Origin: G965240465 sp965249525
GTDB lineage: Bacteria > SAR324 > JACQKK01
DNA length: 64,000 nt
Direction: 5' to 3'
Assembly: GCA_965249525.1 (NCBI GenBank)
Contig: OZ252237.1
Location: 1,178,001 to 1,242,000 of the forward strand
The position numbers were made by a program, and so were the translations under genes. Below the pieces are notes generated by a model, which had not been told where the DNA came from, made no database searches, and was given only the letters and a program-made list of their open reading frames with translations. Positions 25,695 to 34,888 of this stretch are shown here, piece after piece. Each line of letters begins with the position of its first letter. Within the stretch, counting starts at the first letter, position 1.

Positions 25695-26402
25695 TCATGA
25701 GCAGAGCGTCTCCGCCTTCAACAATCGCAGCACCAGAGACATCAAACTGGGCGGGAGTTGACCAACAGCAAAGAAGTCTGTAATGGCAGCCTCAAACGGC
25801 AAGATGCAGGCATTCACTGTAAGCCCGCAGCTGTGCACCTGTTCCAGCAGGGTGTGTTCTGTGGAATGCGGCGGGTATGGGGGTTGAAACTGCTGCAAAG
25901 AGACTTGGTTAAACACCACTTGCGCCAAAGGGGCAGCTGGTTCTCTTTGCTTGAGCTGCCGCTTGACCAAGGCCGCCAGCCAGGTGAGAGTCCACACATC
26001 AGGCAGTGCCGCACGACAAGGTATCAGCAGCAGATCTGCCACACCCACAATACTCTCTGTCAGCGCAGAAAGCCCCGGGGGTCCGTCTATCACTACCCAA
26101 TCCACATCCGTTCTGCTGCCTAGTTCCACATGCATCTCTGGCAGAGGCAGTGCTGCTAACTCAATCCCTGCAGGCAACCCGTGCATGGCACACCAATCGC
26201 TGCTGGTGGCTTGAGGATCCGCATCCACCAACAGCACCCTGGCATCGTCTTGCTGCAAAGCCATTGCAGTCAGCAAAGACAAGGTACTCTTGCCCACCCC
26301 GCCCTTTTGATGTAAAAAACCCACCACCCCCGCCCTGTACTCAGGACACCAAGAGATTCCCTGCCTCCCCGCACGAACAGCATGCTTACTGATGGGCTTC
26401 AT
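25695..26402 (-). CDS. ParA/Soj-type ATPase
   Basis: 235 residues with the deviant Walker A box KGGVGKST (33-40), LLVDADPQATSSDW (A' motif) and WVVIDGPPG (Walker B). ParA-type ATPases position DNA or protein cargo on the nucleoid. No parB-like partner gene or parS-like repeat is next to it, so this is an orphan ParA rather than the chromosome partition locus. The C-terminus (SLMSLVLRLLKAETLCS) is ordinary. It lies 21 bp downstream of yacG on the same strand. Confidence 0.85.
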   Translation of the reverse strand: MKPISKHAVRAGRQGISWCPEYRAGVVGFLHQKGGVGKSTLSLLTAMALQQDDARVLLVDADPQATSSDWCAMHGLPAGIELAALPLPEMHVELGSRTDVDWVVIDGPPGLSALTESIVGVADLLLIPCRAALPDVWTLTWLAALVKRQLKQREPAAPLAQVVFNQVSLQQFQPPYPPHSTEHTLLEQVHSCGLTVNACILPFEAAITDFFAVGQLPPSLMSLVLRLLKAETLCS

Positions 26403-26423
26403 CGCTGATCCCTGCTGCTGCAG

Positions 26424-26750
26424 TTATTCTTGGTCTTTATCGCTGACAAAAAGATATCTTTGGGCAGCATCCCCGCTGTCCTCACTATGCCCTTCAGCCA
26501 GGTGCTCCAACTCTGCAGTCATTTCACCAGCTGGAGTACCCGCAATAACATAACGATTGTCCGCCCAGTCGCCCAAGTCTATTTGTTTGCAACGTTCTGA
26601 ACAGAAAGGTTTATGGGGATTGCCACCCCAGATAGACACCTGACCACAACGGGGACAAGGAACTTGCAGCAGCGCATCGTCTGATGTTTGCTGCTGGCTA
26701 CCAGCAACTGGCTTGCCGACTGCTGCTTGGGAAGGTTTGTTCTGCTTCAT
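26424..26750 (-). CDS. yacG: DNA gyrase inhibitor YacG
   Basis: A small zinc protein that in E. coli binds GyrB and blocks DNA binding. The four zinc cysteines are seen as CPRC and CSERC, with the family line FCSERCKQIDLGDWADNRYVI. I take ATG 26750 (MKQNKPSQ...), giving 108 residues; the frame is open to 26816 through a repeat (GGCAATCATC x4) that would code QAIIRQSSGNHRAI. YacG is usually about 65 residues, so the Gln/Ser-rich N-terminal segment and acidic C-terminal tail (ELEHLAEGHSEDSGD) are additions. It is normally near coaE, which is absent here. Confidence 0.88.
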   Translation of the reverse strand: MKQNKPSQAAVGKPVAGSQQQTSDDALLQVPCPRCGQVSIWGGNPHKPFCSERCKQIDLGDWADNRYVIAGTPAGEMTAELEHLAEGHSEDSGDAAQRYLFVSDKDQE

Positions 26751-26790
26751 GATTGCCCGATGATTGCCCGATGATTGCCTGATGATTGCC
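26745..26790 (-). repeat. 13-bp tandem repeat at the yacG start
   Basis: Read on the minus strand, GGCAATCATCRG recurs about four times (AGGCAATCATC, GGGCAATCATC) and runs into ATG 26750. The start codon ATG is itself part of the last unit. Confidence 0.85.
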
Positions 26791-26949
26791 TGCATATGCT
26801 GTAAAGAAATCCGCACTGCCCCTACCAGCAGTGGTGCTTCATGATACTAAAAATACCCCATATCACAGGCAAATTCAAAATAGCAATCCAGGTTGAAGTC
26901 TGCTGGAGCTTTTTTTTATAAAAAAAATAGTGTTTTGAACAAATTTTTT

Positions 26950-26978
26950 TTGACTTTAGTTTTTTATTGCGATAGATT
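26950..26978 (+). promoter_or_regulatory. Possible sigma-70 promoter
   Basis: TTGACT (26950-26955), 17-bp spacer, TAGATT (26973-26978), in a very T-rich stretch upstream of the 167-residue unknown gene. Confidence 0.4.
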
Positions 26979-27024
26979 GAACCTAAGAAACAAGTGGGAT
27001 GTGCTTATATCCCTTTTTTTAGTA

Positions 27025-27100
27025 TCTTTTCAGTACCTTTTTTCAGTACCTTTTTTCAGTACCTTTTTTCAATACTTTTTTTCAGTACCTTATTTTCAGC
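27025..27100 (+). repeat. 14-15 bp T-rich tandem repeat
   Basis: Five units of CAGTACCTTTTTT (one reads CAATACTTTTTTT) end 12 bp before the chosen start codon of the next gene, so they would form the 5' leader of its mRNA. Confidence 0.88.
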
Positions 27101-27111
27101 AGAGTTGCAGC

Positions 27112-27615
27112 ATGGAAGCTATCCAAACAAAGCAAATAACCGCAGACCAGCACAAGAAAACGCCAGCCTCACAGAGCCACAGGCACGGGAAGCAGCAGCT
27201 TCCAAGCAAGACAAGTGGTTGCGAACAGAATATAGACCCCTGGCGCAATCCTGCCCATGTGCTGTCTCCACCGCGGCACTGGATAGAAAATCTGCGCAGC
27301 GGTCACTGGCCCTGGATGATGTTTCGTTTTGCCTACAAAAATCTGCTGAGCAGTCGCTGGAATGCAGAACCCCAACGCTTTGTCCACTTGCTGCCCCGCC
27401 CCAGAAGACCCTTGCCTGCCTTGGTGTGTGGCTGTGGATATCCCCATCACTGTCATGTTGCTTTGGCTTTAGAATTTCTGCAAGACTTGTTTCAGTCGCA
27501 GCAAGCCCTTGAATGCCGTGTGCAAGCTGTCCCTGCGCCCTTGAATCCCGCACCAGATTTGCATACCATCCTAGCCACGCTTGCCGAATCCCCCACAGCA
27601 TCCTCTGCAGACTAA
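27112..27615 (+). CDS. Unknown 167-residue protein with Cys/His cluster
   Basis: I do not recognise a family. The frame is open from 26893, but the first 73 codons are made of the T-rich repeats (Phe/Ser/Val-rich), so I take ATG 27112. The first 50 residues are polar (Gln, Lys, Thr). The region WIENLRSGHWPWMMFRFAYK and the cluster VCGCGYPHHCHVALALEFLQ, with three Cys and three His in ten residues, could bind a metal. No signal peptide or membrane segment is seen in the shorter form. It lies between divergent yacG and the M16 peptidase pair; a possible terminator follows. Confidence 0.5.
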   Translation: MEAIQTKQITADQHKKTPASQSHRHGKQQLPSKTSGCEQNIDPWRNPAHVLSPPRHWIENLRSGHWPWMMFRFAYKNLLSSRWNAEPQRFVHLLPRPRRPLPALVCGCGYPHHCHVALALEFLQDLFQSQQALECRVQAVPAPLNPAPDLHTILATLAESPTASSAD

Positions 27616-27640
27616 TTCTTGATAAAGGACTCTGCTGAGA

Positions 27641-27677
27641 AACCCCTAGCGCTTCTGAGCCCAGGGGGCGTGTTTTT
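27641..27677 (+). terminator. Possible rho-independent terminator
   Basis: CCCCTAGCGCTTCTGAGCCC with AGGGGG forms an interrupted stem (CCCCT/AGGGG outside, GCT/AGC inside), followed by CGTGTTTTT. Confidence 0.35.
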
Positions 27678-27888
27678 ACATAGGACGCACGCCTTATTTA
27701 TTGAAAAATCCTTACAGCCAGCAAGCCCTGCTGCTTTACTAGACACAACCAAACAATAATCAAGAACTGCTTGCCATAAACAATTGTATCCTTTATAGTG
27801 TTAAATGATTGTTTATTAACAACACCTTCAAGCGCTGGTAGCAACGGCGCTGAGCTCATTTTTGAAATCTTGCAGATAAACGGCTTGC

Positions 27889-29211
27889 ATGTGCACTACC
27901 CCTGAGACCATAACCAGCGGCAAATTGATGGGAGCCATGCCTTTCACTGTTTACCGCTTGGCAAATGGGATGGTGGTGGCCTTGCTGCAGAACCACATCA
28001 GCTCGGTTGCTTCCTGCTTGCTGCATTATCGCGTGGGAAGTACATCTGAGAGGGATGGTAAACGGGGTTTGGCGCATTTTTTTGAACACATGATGTTCCG
28101 TGAGACCAACACGCTGGCTGACGGTGATTTTGACCGCATCGTGTCAGAGTTAGGCGGGGTGGGATTGAATGCCTTTACCAGCTATGACACCACGGCTTAT
28201 CATGTCAGTGTATCCACGCCCCAACTGGAAAAAATACTGCATTTAGAAGCAGAGCGCATGGTGCGTCTGCAGCTGAGTGATGAGCAAATTGAAGCAGAAC
28301 GGGGTGCGGTGTTGGGGGAAATTCTCATGTACCAAGACATGCCCTCTGAGCAATTAGCCAATCGCATGATGGCAGAAGCCTTCCAACAGCATGCCTATCA
28401 GTATCCGATTATTGGTTACTATGACCAAGTGGCAGCTTTTGGACGGAAAGATTTTGAAGATTTTTACCAGCGTCACTATGCACCCAATCAGGCTGTGTTG
28501 GTGGTGGCAGGTGGTTTTGATGAACAACAAGTACTCAGATGGGCAAATGATGCTTTTGGAGCATTGCCTGCGGGCACACAGCAGTCGGAATCCCAGGTGC
28601 AGGATGCGCCCTGGGAGAAATCACGGCAGATAGAGTTGCGTCATTCCAAAGTACAGACCGAGACCTTGCTCATTAGCTGGCGTTCTTCTGGGGTGCAGCA
28701 CCCAGATTACCCAACCCTGATACTCATGACTTGCTGGCTAAGTGTAGGAAGCGCCTCCCCGCTGTATCAAGAATTGGTACGCGGAGGCTTGGCGGCATAT
28801 TATTCCTTCTCGCTGCAAGAACAAGACCTGCTTTTGTGCGACCCCGCCCTGATTATAATGGAAGCAGGACTCAACCCTGGCATCTCTTGTGAACAAGTCG
28901 AAGAAGCCTTTCAACAATTGCTGAAGAAACTTGCCCAAAACCCTCCTCCAGAAGCAGACATGCTGCGAGCACTTAACCAACTGCGACTGGGAATATATTC
29001 TGTGCTAGAACACAACATGCACATGGCTAGAATGCTGGGAGGCGGCTTGATCACCTGCAATGACCCTTTGCACGGGGAAAAAATCTTGCAGCAAGTAGAA
29101 CGCACCACCGCAGCTGACTTACAACAAATCTTAAACACCTGGCTGCTGCAAGCTCCCCATTTGTGTCTACGACAACGTCCCGAAACTCCCGCTGCTGCAA
29201 GCCCCTCTTAA
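27889..29211 (+). CDS. M16 zinc metallopeptidase, catalytic subunit
   Basis: 440 residues. The inverted zinc motif HFFEH (H63, E66, H67) and the third ligand E144, 77 residues later in ERGAVLGE, give the full catalytic set of the pitrilysin/insulinase family. ATGs at 27928 and 27937 are alternative starts; no start has a clear SD and no convincing signal peptide is seen. The next gene, overlapping in frame space and beginning 23 bp after this stop, is the non-catalytic partner, a pairing seen in many proteobacteria. Substrate unknown; related pairs degrade peptides in the periplasm. Confidence 0.9.
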   Translation: MCTTPETITSGKLMGAMPFTVYRLANGMVVALLQNHISSVASCLLHYRVGSTSERDGKRGLAHFFEHMMFRETNTLADGDFDRIVSELGGVGLNAFTSYDTTAYHVSVSTPQLEKILHLEAERMVRLQLSDEQIEAERGAVLGEILMYQDMPSEQLANRMMAEAFQQHAYQYPIIGYYDQVAAFGRKDFEDFYQRHYAPNQAVLVVAGGFDEQQVLRWANDAFGALPAGTQQSESQVQDAPWEKSRQIELRHSKVQTETLLISWRSSGVQHPDYPTLILMTCWLSVGSASPLYQELVRGGLAAYYSFSLQEQDLLLCDPALIIMEAGLNPGISCEQVEEAFQQLLKKLAQNPPPEADMLRALNQLRLGIYSVLEHNMHMARMLGGGLITCNDPLHGEKILQQVERTTAADLQQILNTWLLQAPHLCLRQRPETPAAASPS

Positions 29212-29234
29212 AGCCCCTAAGGAAATCCTTACCT

Positions 29235-30551
29235 ATGGACATTCTTCATCAGCATATCCCCAGCCGTATTTCCCAAATCTATGTGATCTTGCCACGCACC
29301 GGCTACTCCCTTGATCCCGCCTCTCGCTGCGGACTCACCAGATTAATGCTGCGCATGCTGGAACAAGGCGCAGCAGGGCTTAGCTCGCAGGCATTCAGCA
29401 GCCAATTAGAACAACTGGGGGCCGACATCAGCCATTCTCTGACTTGTGACCATATTTCCCTGTGCCTCAGCACGTTGACAGAAAACCTAGAACCTGCTGT
29501 AAAGCTGTTCACCCAAGCCCTGCTGCAGCCCAACTTCGCTAAAGAAAGCCTTGAACAAATCAGACTAGAAATGATGAGTACCTGGATCATAGAACGCCAA
29601 GAATCCAAACGGCTGCGCGCCACAGAAATGTTCTTCCAATGCCTGCACCAAGACCGTCCCCAGGGCAACTCTTCCCACGGAGACCCCCAAGGAATGAAAA
29701 ATATCTCCATGCAAGATGTCCACAGGCAGTACCAAAAACTGTTCGCTGCCAAAGGAACCTTCTTTGCTACCATCTCCAGCCTGCCCCAAGAAAAAATCGC
29801 AACCCTGCTGCAACCACTGCAAGCCCTGGAATCCTCACAACCATTGCCAGAACACCCCTGGGACAACTACCAGCCCCTCACCCCTCCAGGCCGCCGAGTA
29901 ACCATCGTCCCCGATAACAACACCAACACCGATGAAATCTTGCTGGGCCGCTTCGGTGCAGTCCAAACCGCATCAAATTGGTACATCCATCAATTAGCCG
30001 ACCTGGTGCTGGGCGGCGATATGGCCTCACGTTTATTCCATGAAATCCGCAGCCAGCGCGGCTACTCCTACGGTGCCAGCTGTCGACACGACCACCTCAG
30101 CGGAAACACCCCCAAAAACACCCGTCTTCCTTTCTTCATTTATACCTTCCCCAGCGGCGAACACACCGCAAACACCCTCTCATTGGCACTCAACCTTTAT
30201 GAAAACTTCGTAAAAAAAGGCATCACAGAAAAAGAACTGAACCGCACCCGCAAATACCTGATCCATTCCTATCCTTTCAAAAAAGACACCCCCAAAAAAC
30301 AGCTCGGCTGGCGCATTGGGCATAAACTCTACGGCATCCAGCTGCCATCTGCAGCAGAACACCACCAACGGCTGCAAGACCTCAGCGTTGCAGATGTATT
30401 AAAAGCGCTGCAAAGCAGCCACGATGTTTCTGCCATGGAAATTGTACTACTGGGAGACCCCAAACGACTGCGCAAAGCCATAGATTGCATCCCCCCACCA
30501 GAACACATACGCACCATAGAGTATCCTAAACAGACCACCATTGCAGCCTAA
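29235..30551 (+). CDS. M16 peptidase, non-catalytic partner
   Basis: 438 residues with the M16 fold but no HxxEH motif in the N-terminal half. The C-terminal half carries the R-x-x-Y motif used for substrate binding as RSQRGYSYGAS, in the same position as in active-site partners of two-subunit M16 enzymes. The start is ATG 29235, with AAGGA 12 bases upstream; the frame is open to 29163. It should dimerise with the preceding gene product to form one enzyme, as in mitochondrial processing peptidase-like heterodimers. mmsA follows after 66 bp. Confidence 0.88.
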   Translation: MDILHQHIPSRISQIYVILPRTGYSLDPASRCGLTRLMLRMLEQGAAGLSSQAFSSQLEQLGADISHSLTCDHISLCLSTLTENLEPAVKLFTQALLQPNFAKESLEQIRLEMMSTWIIERQESKRLRATEMFFQCLHQDRPQGNSSHGDPQGMKNISMQDVHRQYQKLFAAKGTFFATISSLPQEKIATLLQPLQALESSQPLPEHPWDNYQPLTPPGRRVTIVPDNNTNTDEILLGRFGAVQTASNWYIHQLADLVLGGDMASRLFHEIRSQRGYSYGASCRHDHLSGNTPKNTRLPFFIYTFPSGEHTANTLSLALNLYENFVKKGITEKELNRTRKYLIHSYPFKKDTPKKQLGWRIGHKLYGIQLPSAAEHHQRLQDLSVADVLKALQSSHDVSAMEIVLLGDPKRLRKAIDCIPPPEHIRTIEYPKQTTIAA

Positions 30552-30617
30552 ACATTTTTCTGGCAAGCTTAACCAAGCCACAAGCCCTGCAAGCCCTACA
30601 AAAATATAGCTAAACTT

Positions 30618-32117
30618 ATGAGCAATGAACTCTATCACTTCGTTCAAGGCGAACCCCAGCAAGGCATCAGCCAGCGCTTTGGCGAGGTCATGAATCCCAC
30701 CGAAGGCAGCCTGCGCTTTAAGCTGCCGCTGGCCAACACCAAAGAAATTGAAGCTGCCATTCAGCTTGCTGACAAGGCTTTTGTAGCCTGGGCGCAATTA
30801 TCGGTACTCAAACGCTCTCGGGTGTTTTTTCGCTGGCTGCGTTTGCTGGAAGAACACACCGAAGAACTGGCACAGCTGATTTGCCTGGAACACGGCAAAG
30901 TCATCAACGATGCCCGCGGAGAAGTCCAACGCGGGTTAGAACACGTGGAATTTAGCTGCGGCATACCCCATCTGCTCAAGGGCGAGTTTTCTGATGGAGT
31001 CAGCACGGCAGTTGACATGTACTCCATGCGCAAACCATTGGGCGTAGTGGGCTGCATTACCCCTTTCAATTTCCCGGTGATGGTAGCTTTGTGGATGGTA
31101 GCCAACGCTTTGGCATGCGGTAATGCGGTATTACTAAAACCTTCAGAAAAAGACCCCAGCTCATCCATCAAACTGGCAGAGCTGTTTATTGAAGCTGGCG
31201 GTCCGCCGGGCGTGTTTAATGTGCTCAACGGAGACAAAGAAGCCGTGGATGGACTCTTGCAGCATCCTCTGGTGCGAGCCATTAGTTTTGTAGGCTCCAC
31301 TCCCATTGCGCGCTATGTCTACACTGAAGCCGCCAAGGGCGGCAAACGCTGCCAAGCCATGGGTGGAGCAAAAAATCACCTGGTGGTCATGCCAGACGCC
31401 GATATGGATGCTGTTGCCAAGGCCCTGATGGGGGCAGGATACGGTTCCGCAGGCGAACGCTGTATGGCTATCTCTGTAGCCGTGGCTGCGGGAGCCCAGG
31501 TGGCTGAACAAATTAGTGAAGCACTTATGCCCAAGCTGCAAGCCTTAAAAATCGGACCCTCTCTAGAGGAAAGCTCAGAAATGGGACCCTTGGTCACCGC
31601 AGCACATCGCCAACGGGTCTCAGGATACCTAGACCTAGCGGAAAAAGAAGGCGCCCAGCTGCTGATTGACGGACGTGGCTTTTCCCTCCCCAGCCATCCC
31701 CACGGCTTCTTCCTGGGAGGCTCTCTGCTGGATAAAGTCACCCCCAACATGCAAAGCTACCAAGAAGAAATCTTTGGCCCCGTACTGCAAATCACCCGTG
31801 CACAGTCTTTTGAGGAAGCCCTTAAACTACCCAACCAACACCCCTACGGCAACGGCGCCTCCATCTTTACCAAGGACGGCCGCATTGCCAGGGCCTTCGT
31901 CAATCAAGTTCAAGCTGGCATGGTGGGAGTCAACATCCCTATCCCAGTGCCACTGGCATTCTACAGCTTTGGAGGCTGGAAAGACTCCGCACTGGGAGAC
32001 CATAACCAACACGGCATGGAAGGTATCCGCTTCTTTACCAAGAACAAGGTCGTCACCACACGCTGGCAAGACAACTTTCCCAAGGACTCCCAGTTCTCCA
32101 TGCCCACCCTCAGCTAA
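30618..32117 (+). CDS. mmsA: Methylmalonate-semialdehyde dehydrogenase (CoA-acylating)
   Basis: Oxidises methylmalonate or malonate semialdehyde to propionyl- or acetyl-CoA in valine, inositol or beta-alanine breakdown. The 499 residues match the family. Diagnostic segments are CITPFNFPVMVALWM, LKPSEKDPSS, SFVGSTPIARYVY, AKNHLVVMPDAD and the active cysteine in AGERCMAIS. The usual partner mmsB (3-hydroxyisobutyrate dehydrogenase) is not adjacent. It is convergent with ldcA, with a 16-bp repeat array between them. Confidence 0.93.
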   Translation: MSNELYHFVQGEPQQGISQRFGEVMNPTEGSLRFKLPLANTKEIEAAIQLADKAFVAWAQLSVLKRSRVFFRWLRLLEEHTEELAQLICLEHGKVINDARGEVQRGLEHVEFSCGIPHLLKGEFSDGVSTAVDMYSMRKPLGVVGCITPFNFPVMVALWMVANALACGNAVLLKPSEKDPSSSIKLAELFIEAGGPPGVFNVLNGDKEAVDGLLQHPLVRAISFVGSTPIARYVYTEAAKGGKRCQAMGGAKNHLVVMPDADMDAVAKALMGAGYGSAGERCMAISVAVAAGAQVAEQISEALMPKLQALKIGPSLEESSEMGPLVTAAHRQRVSGYLDLAEKEGAQLLIDGRGFSLPSHPHGFFLGGSLLDKVTPNMQSYQEEIFGPVLQITRAQSFEEALKLPNQHPYGNGASIFTKDGRIARAFVNQVQAGMVGVNIPIPVPLAFYSFGGWKDSALGDHNQHGMEGIRFFTKNKVVTTRWQDNFPKDSQFSMPTLS

Positions 32118-32163
32118 CCCCAGTGGGGAATAGGGTGCCAGGCTCAGCTCTGTGGATCCAGAA

Positions 32164-32256
32164 AATTAACAGCCAGAGGTTAACAGCCAAGGGTTAACAG
32201 CCAAGGGTTAACAGCCAGGGTTAACAGCCAGGGGTTAACAGCGGGGGTTAAAACAG
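32164..32256. repeat. 15-16 bp tandem repeat between convergent genes
   Basis: About six units of GGTTAACAGCCAAGG, starting 46 bp after the mmsA stop and overlapping the last codons of ldcA. The central GTTAAC makes each unit partly palindromic. Confidence 0.9.
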
Positions 32257-33198
32257 CAGGGTGCAGTTTTTTTCGCTGAGAGGGTCAGGTGCGTGGAGGG
32301 TGGCAGTGCGACCGAAGGGGAGGCTATGGTTGACATCTCCGTGTCCTGCAGGAATTTGGTGAACGACGGGGAAGGGGGCGTGCTGGAAGAGGTCTTCCCA
32401 GAGTTGTCCCAGCAAACCCGGGGGTTGATCACAGCGTTGGAAATTCCCCAGCAAGAGGGCGCCAATGTGCTGCAGTGCGCCTGCTTGTTGGAGCTGGGTA
32501 AGCAGGCGATCCAGGCGGTAGGGGGGTTCATCGGTATCCTCCAGGAAGAGAAAGGCTTGCTCGGTGTGGGGCTGCCAAGGGGTGCCCATGCCGCTGGCCA
32601 GTACCGAGAGACAACCGCCGATGAGTTCGCCTTCTAGGTGGTTGGGGGTGTCCTGAGGCCAGTGAATAATTTGGCAGTTGAGGGAGTAGGTTCGCTGTGG
32701 ATTGAAGAGCATGTGATGCAGGATGGTGAGGTTTTCGTTGCGTGCGGGGCTGTTCATCAGCTGAGAGGTAGCCAGGCAAGGGGCGTGGAGGGTGGCGAGG
32801 TTGGTGTGTCGCCTCAGCCAGCAGAGGAGGGAGGTGATATCGCTCATACCGATGACATGCTTAGGCGGAGCATTGTTGAGGGCCTGCTTGTCAAGGTGTG
32901 GCAGCATGCGTGCGCTGCCCCAGCCTCCGCGGGTGGCGAAAAGGGCTTTGATGTCGGGCTGCAGGTAGAGTCGCTGGAAGGCTTGGGCGCGGGCCTGGTC
33001 TGGTCCTGCCAGATAGAGATGTCGTGTGGATTCAAGAGGCAGTTCTGCCCTGAGTCCCCAGGACTTCAAGATTTCAAGGGCTTGCTGGAGGCGTTCTGTG
33101 GGTTCGCTGCCTTGGTGAGAAGCAGGAGCAAATAGTACCACACGGTCTCCTGGAAGCAGTGGCGAAGGAATGCGGATGGGAGAAGCTGCGGGGTTCAT
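32248..33198 (-). CDS. ldcA: Muramoyltetrapeptide carboxypeptidase (LD-carboxypeptidase)
   Basis: Trims the terminal D-alanine from murein tetrapeptides during cell-wall recycling. This is a peptidase family S66 protein of 316 residues: catalytic Ser119 in IGMSDIT, the Glu in FLFLEDTDE and the His in PAGHGDVNHSLPFG. The N-terminal PLLPGDRVVLFAPAS is typical. Its ATG overlaps the TGA of the upstream gene in ATGA (33195-33198), so the two are translationally coupled. The last codons lie in the tandem repeat array. Confidence 0.93.
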   Translation of the reverse strand: MNPAASPIRIPSPLLPGDRVVLFAPASHQGSEPTERLQQALEILKSWGLRAELPLESTRHLYLAGPDQARAQAFQRLYLQPDIKALFATRGGWGSARMLPHLDKQALNNAPPKHVIGMSDITSLLCWLRRHTNLATLHAPCLATSQLMNSPARNENLTILHHMLFNPQRTYSLNCQIIHWPQDTPNHLEGELIGGCLSVLASGMGTPWQPHTEQAFLFLEDTDEPPYRLDRLLTQLQQAGALQHIGALLLGNFQRCDQPPGLLGQLWEDLFQHAPFPVVHQIPAGHGDVNHSLPFGRTATLHAPDPLSEKNCTLLF

Positions 33199-34700
33199 GG
33201 CTGGCGTTGGGATGGGGTGTGGGTTGCGGAGGGTTTGGGCTGAGCGAAGACCAGTTCCAAGGGAGAGTCCTTAGCCGCAGCCCATTCCATAGGGGGCATT
33301 TGCTGAGGCAGCAGCCAGGCATGATTGGGGGACAGCGAAACAGCTGGTTGGTTGGCATGCTGCATGCTGCCTTGACCGTGTGCCACAAAAAGCAGCTGGT
33401 AACACCCCGCATGAGGAAATTGGGCGCGCTGACCTGGTTCAAACAGGCAGCAGTGGGCAGTGAATTGAGGAAAATCGGCAAGCGACTGGCATTGGACACC
33501 GTTCACCCGAAACCTGGATTTTGCAGCTGGAGAGATTAGCTGCATGTTGGCTAATTGCAGGGCAGCTTGGGTATCCCAGTGGGGTTGGGTGAGTACTTTT
33601 TGTGAAGACATGGCAATCAAACGCTCATAGGTGGGGGTTTGGAATTCCAGTACACGGATGCCAGCCCGCAGGGAGTGCAAGGTGGTGGGAGGCAGGGTGA
33701 CCACATCACCACGCTGAAGCGGAAGGGCTGCCAGCAGACTTTCAACAGCTTTGCGTCGGTGATGTTCTTCTTCCAGCCATTCAACAGGCAGACAGGCTTG
33801 GGCATGCTGGCGGGCGGGTAAATCTGCCTGGGCGATGCCGCCAACATCGGCAAGGACTTGATCCAACTGTGTATCAATGGTGCGCCGAATACCCTGATAG
33901 GCTTGAATGCGATGCTGCAGCTGTTGACGCAGGGCATCGGCATCTAATTGCTGCAAAGCCTCCGCCAAAGGACCACACAGCAGCTCACCCCTATTATCAG
34001 GCCAGACCGCAGAGTCCACTTCCAGCACCAGATACACTTCCCATTTTTCCCGATGCACCTCTAAGTACAAATTGCCCCAACCTTCGACAGCATGGGGTTC
34101 CAACACCTTCAAGAGTATGGGAGGCTGTCCCGCAAAGCTGCCCAGTATGGCTTGGGGCAGCAAATCCAAGGCATGCTGCAGCCAGGGCGCCTGGGCTGTC
34201 TCACCCACCCGCGCACTCCCGCGCCGCTCGCTGCCTGTGAACCACCTCTCACACCCCCACAGCTTGTCCACCTCACAGGGAGACAAAGGCATCGGGCACA
34301 GAGGGGCAATCACTTCGGTTTGCGCGGACTCTGCTGCTGCATCCAAGGCACTCTTTGGTGATTCATGCAACCAGGTTTGCAGCTGTTCCCTGCTCCAAGT
34401 CCCATCAAGCGCACAGCTGGCACGCAGCTGCCAATTATCGCCTGCACGGCAGGCTTCCAGCAGTTCTTGCAGCGGCTGTCGCAGGCTGCCTGTCCGCCCA
34501 TCATCCAACCAAGGCGCAGGCGCATGCCGCTGCCGCAGGCACAGTACCAACTGAACCCCCTCCAAAGACACATCTCCCGCAGCCAGCCACGACTCCCAGG
34601 CAGCTTCCAAAGAAGCCCCCTCCCACCCTTGCCACTCTGTTAGCAGCAGCCCCCGCCCCGCAGCTTTTGCACTCACCCTTTTGCCGTTAGCATCTTGCAT
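33195..34700 (-). CDS. Phosphomannose-isomerase-like cupin protein
   Basis: 501 residues. The middle and C-terminal parts recall class I mannose-6-phosphate isomerase: ILLKVLEPHAVEGWGNLY, a charged helix region, then RGDVVTLPPTTLHSLRAGIR and VLEFQTPTYERL, which match the usual PAGTLHAL and EIQ-x-x-TYR segments. The classic zinc-ligand motifs (QVHP, HKPE) are not clearly preserved, so catalysis is doubtful. The N-terminal 130 residues (Trp/Leu/Ala-rich) are not recognised. It overlaps ldcA by 4 bp. The gene could serve cell-envelope sugar metabolism, but this is inference. Confidence 0.6.
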   Translation of the reverse strand: MQDANGKRVSAKAAGRGLLLTEWQGWEGASLEAAWESWLAAGDVSLEGVQLVLCLRQRHAPAPWLDDGRTGSLRQPLQELLEACRAGDNWQLRASCALDGTWSREQLQTWLHESPKSALDAAAESAQTEVIAPLCPMPLSPCEVDKLWGCERWFTGSERRGSARVGETAQAPWLQHALDLLPQAILGSFAGQPPILLKVLEPHAVEGWGNLYLEVHREKWEVYLVLEVDSAVWPDNRGELLCGPLAEALQQLDADALRQQLQHRIQAYQGIRRTIDTQLDQVLADVGGIAQADLPARQHAQACLPVEWLEEEHHRRKAVESLLAALPLQRGDVVTLPPTTLHSLRAGIRVLEFQTPTYERLIAMSSQKVLTQPHWDTQAALQLANMQLISPAAKSRFRVNGVQCQSLADFPQFTAHCCLFEPGQRAQFPHAGCYQLLFVAHGQGSMQHANQPAVSLSPNHAWLLPQQMPPMEWAAAKDSPLELVFAQPKPSATHTPSQRQP

Positions 34701-34888
34701 GGAGCTTTACGATGCCTTTCTTGAAACGAATAGACCTACCAGTACCACCAGGCAAAACGACAACAACTGTCTTCTGCTAAACTTAGTATGCCATTTCATG
34801 CCCATAACGGGCAACAGGGCACAAGAGGCCTGCAGCCTGCGTGCTTTGCATCATAAACTACCCATGCTCTTCATGCGAAAAAACCATC

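Noticed and set aside
26893..27111. N-terminal extension of the unknown 167-residue protein
   Set aside because: The 73 extra codons are produced by the promoter-like T-rich stretch and the 14-15 bp repeats; ATG 27112 is the first start after them.
32293..33135. Plus-strand frames of 114 and 165 codons
   Set aside because: Antisense to ldcA, which has the full S66 catalytic triad.
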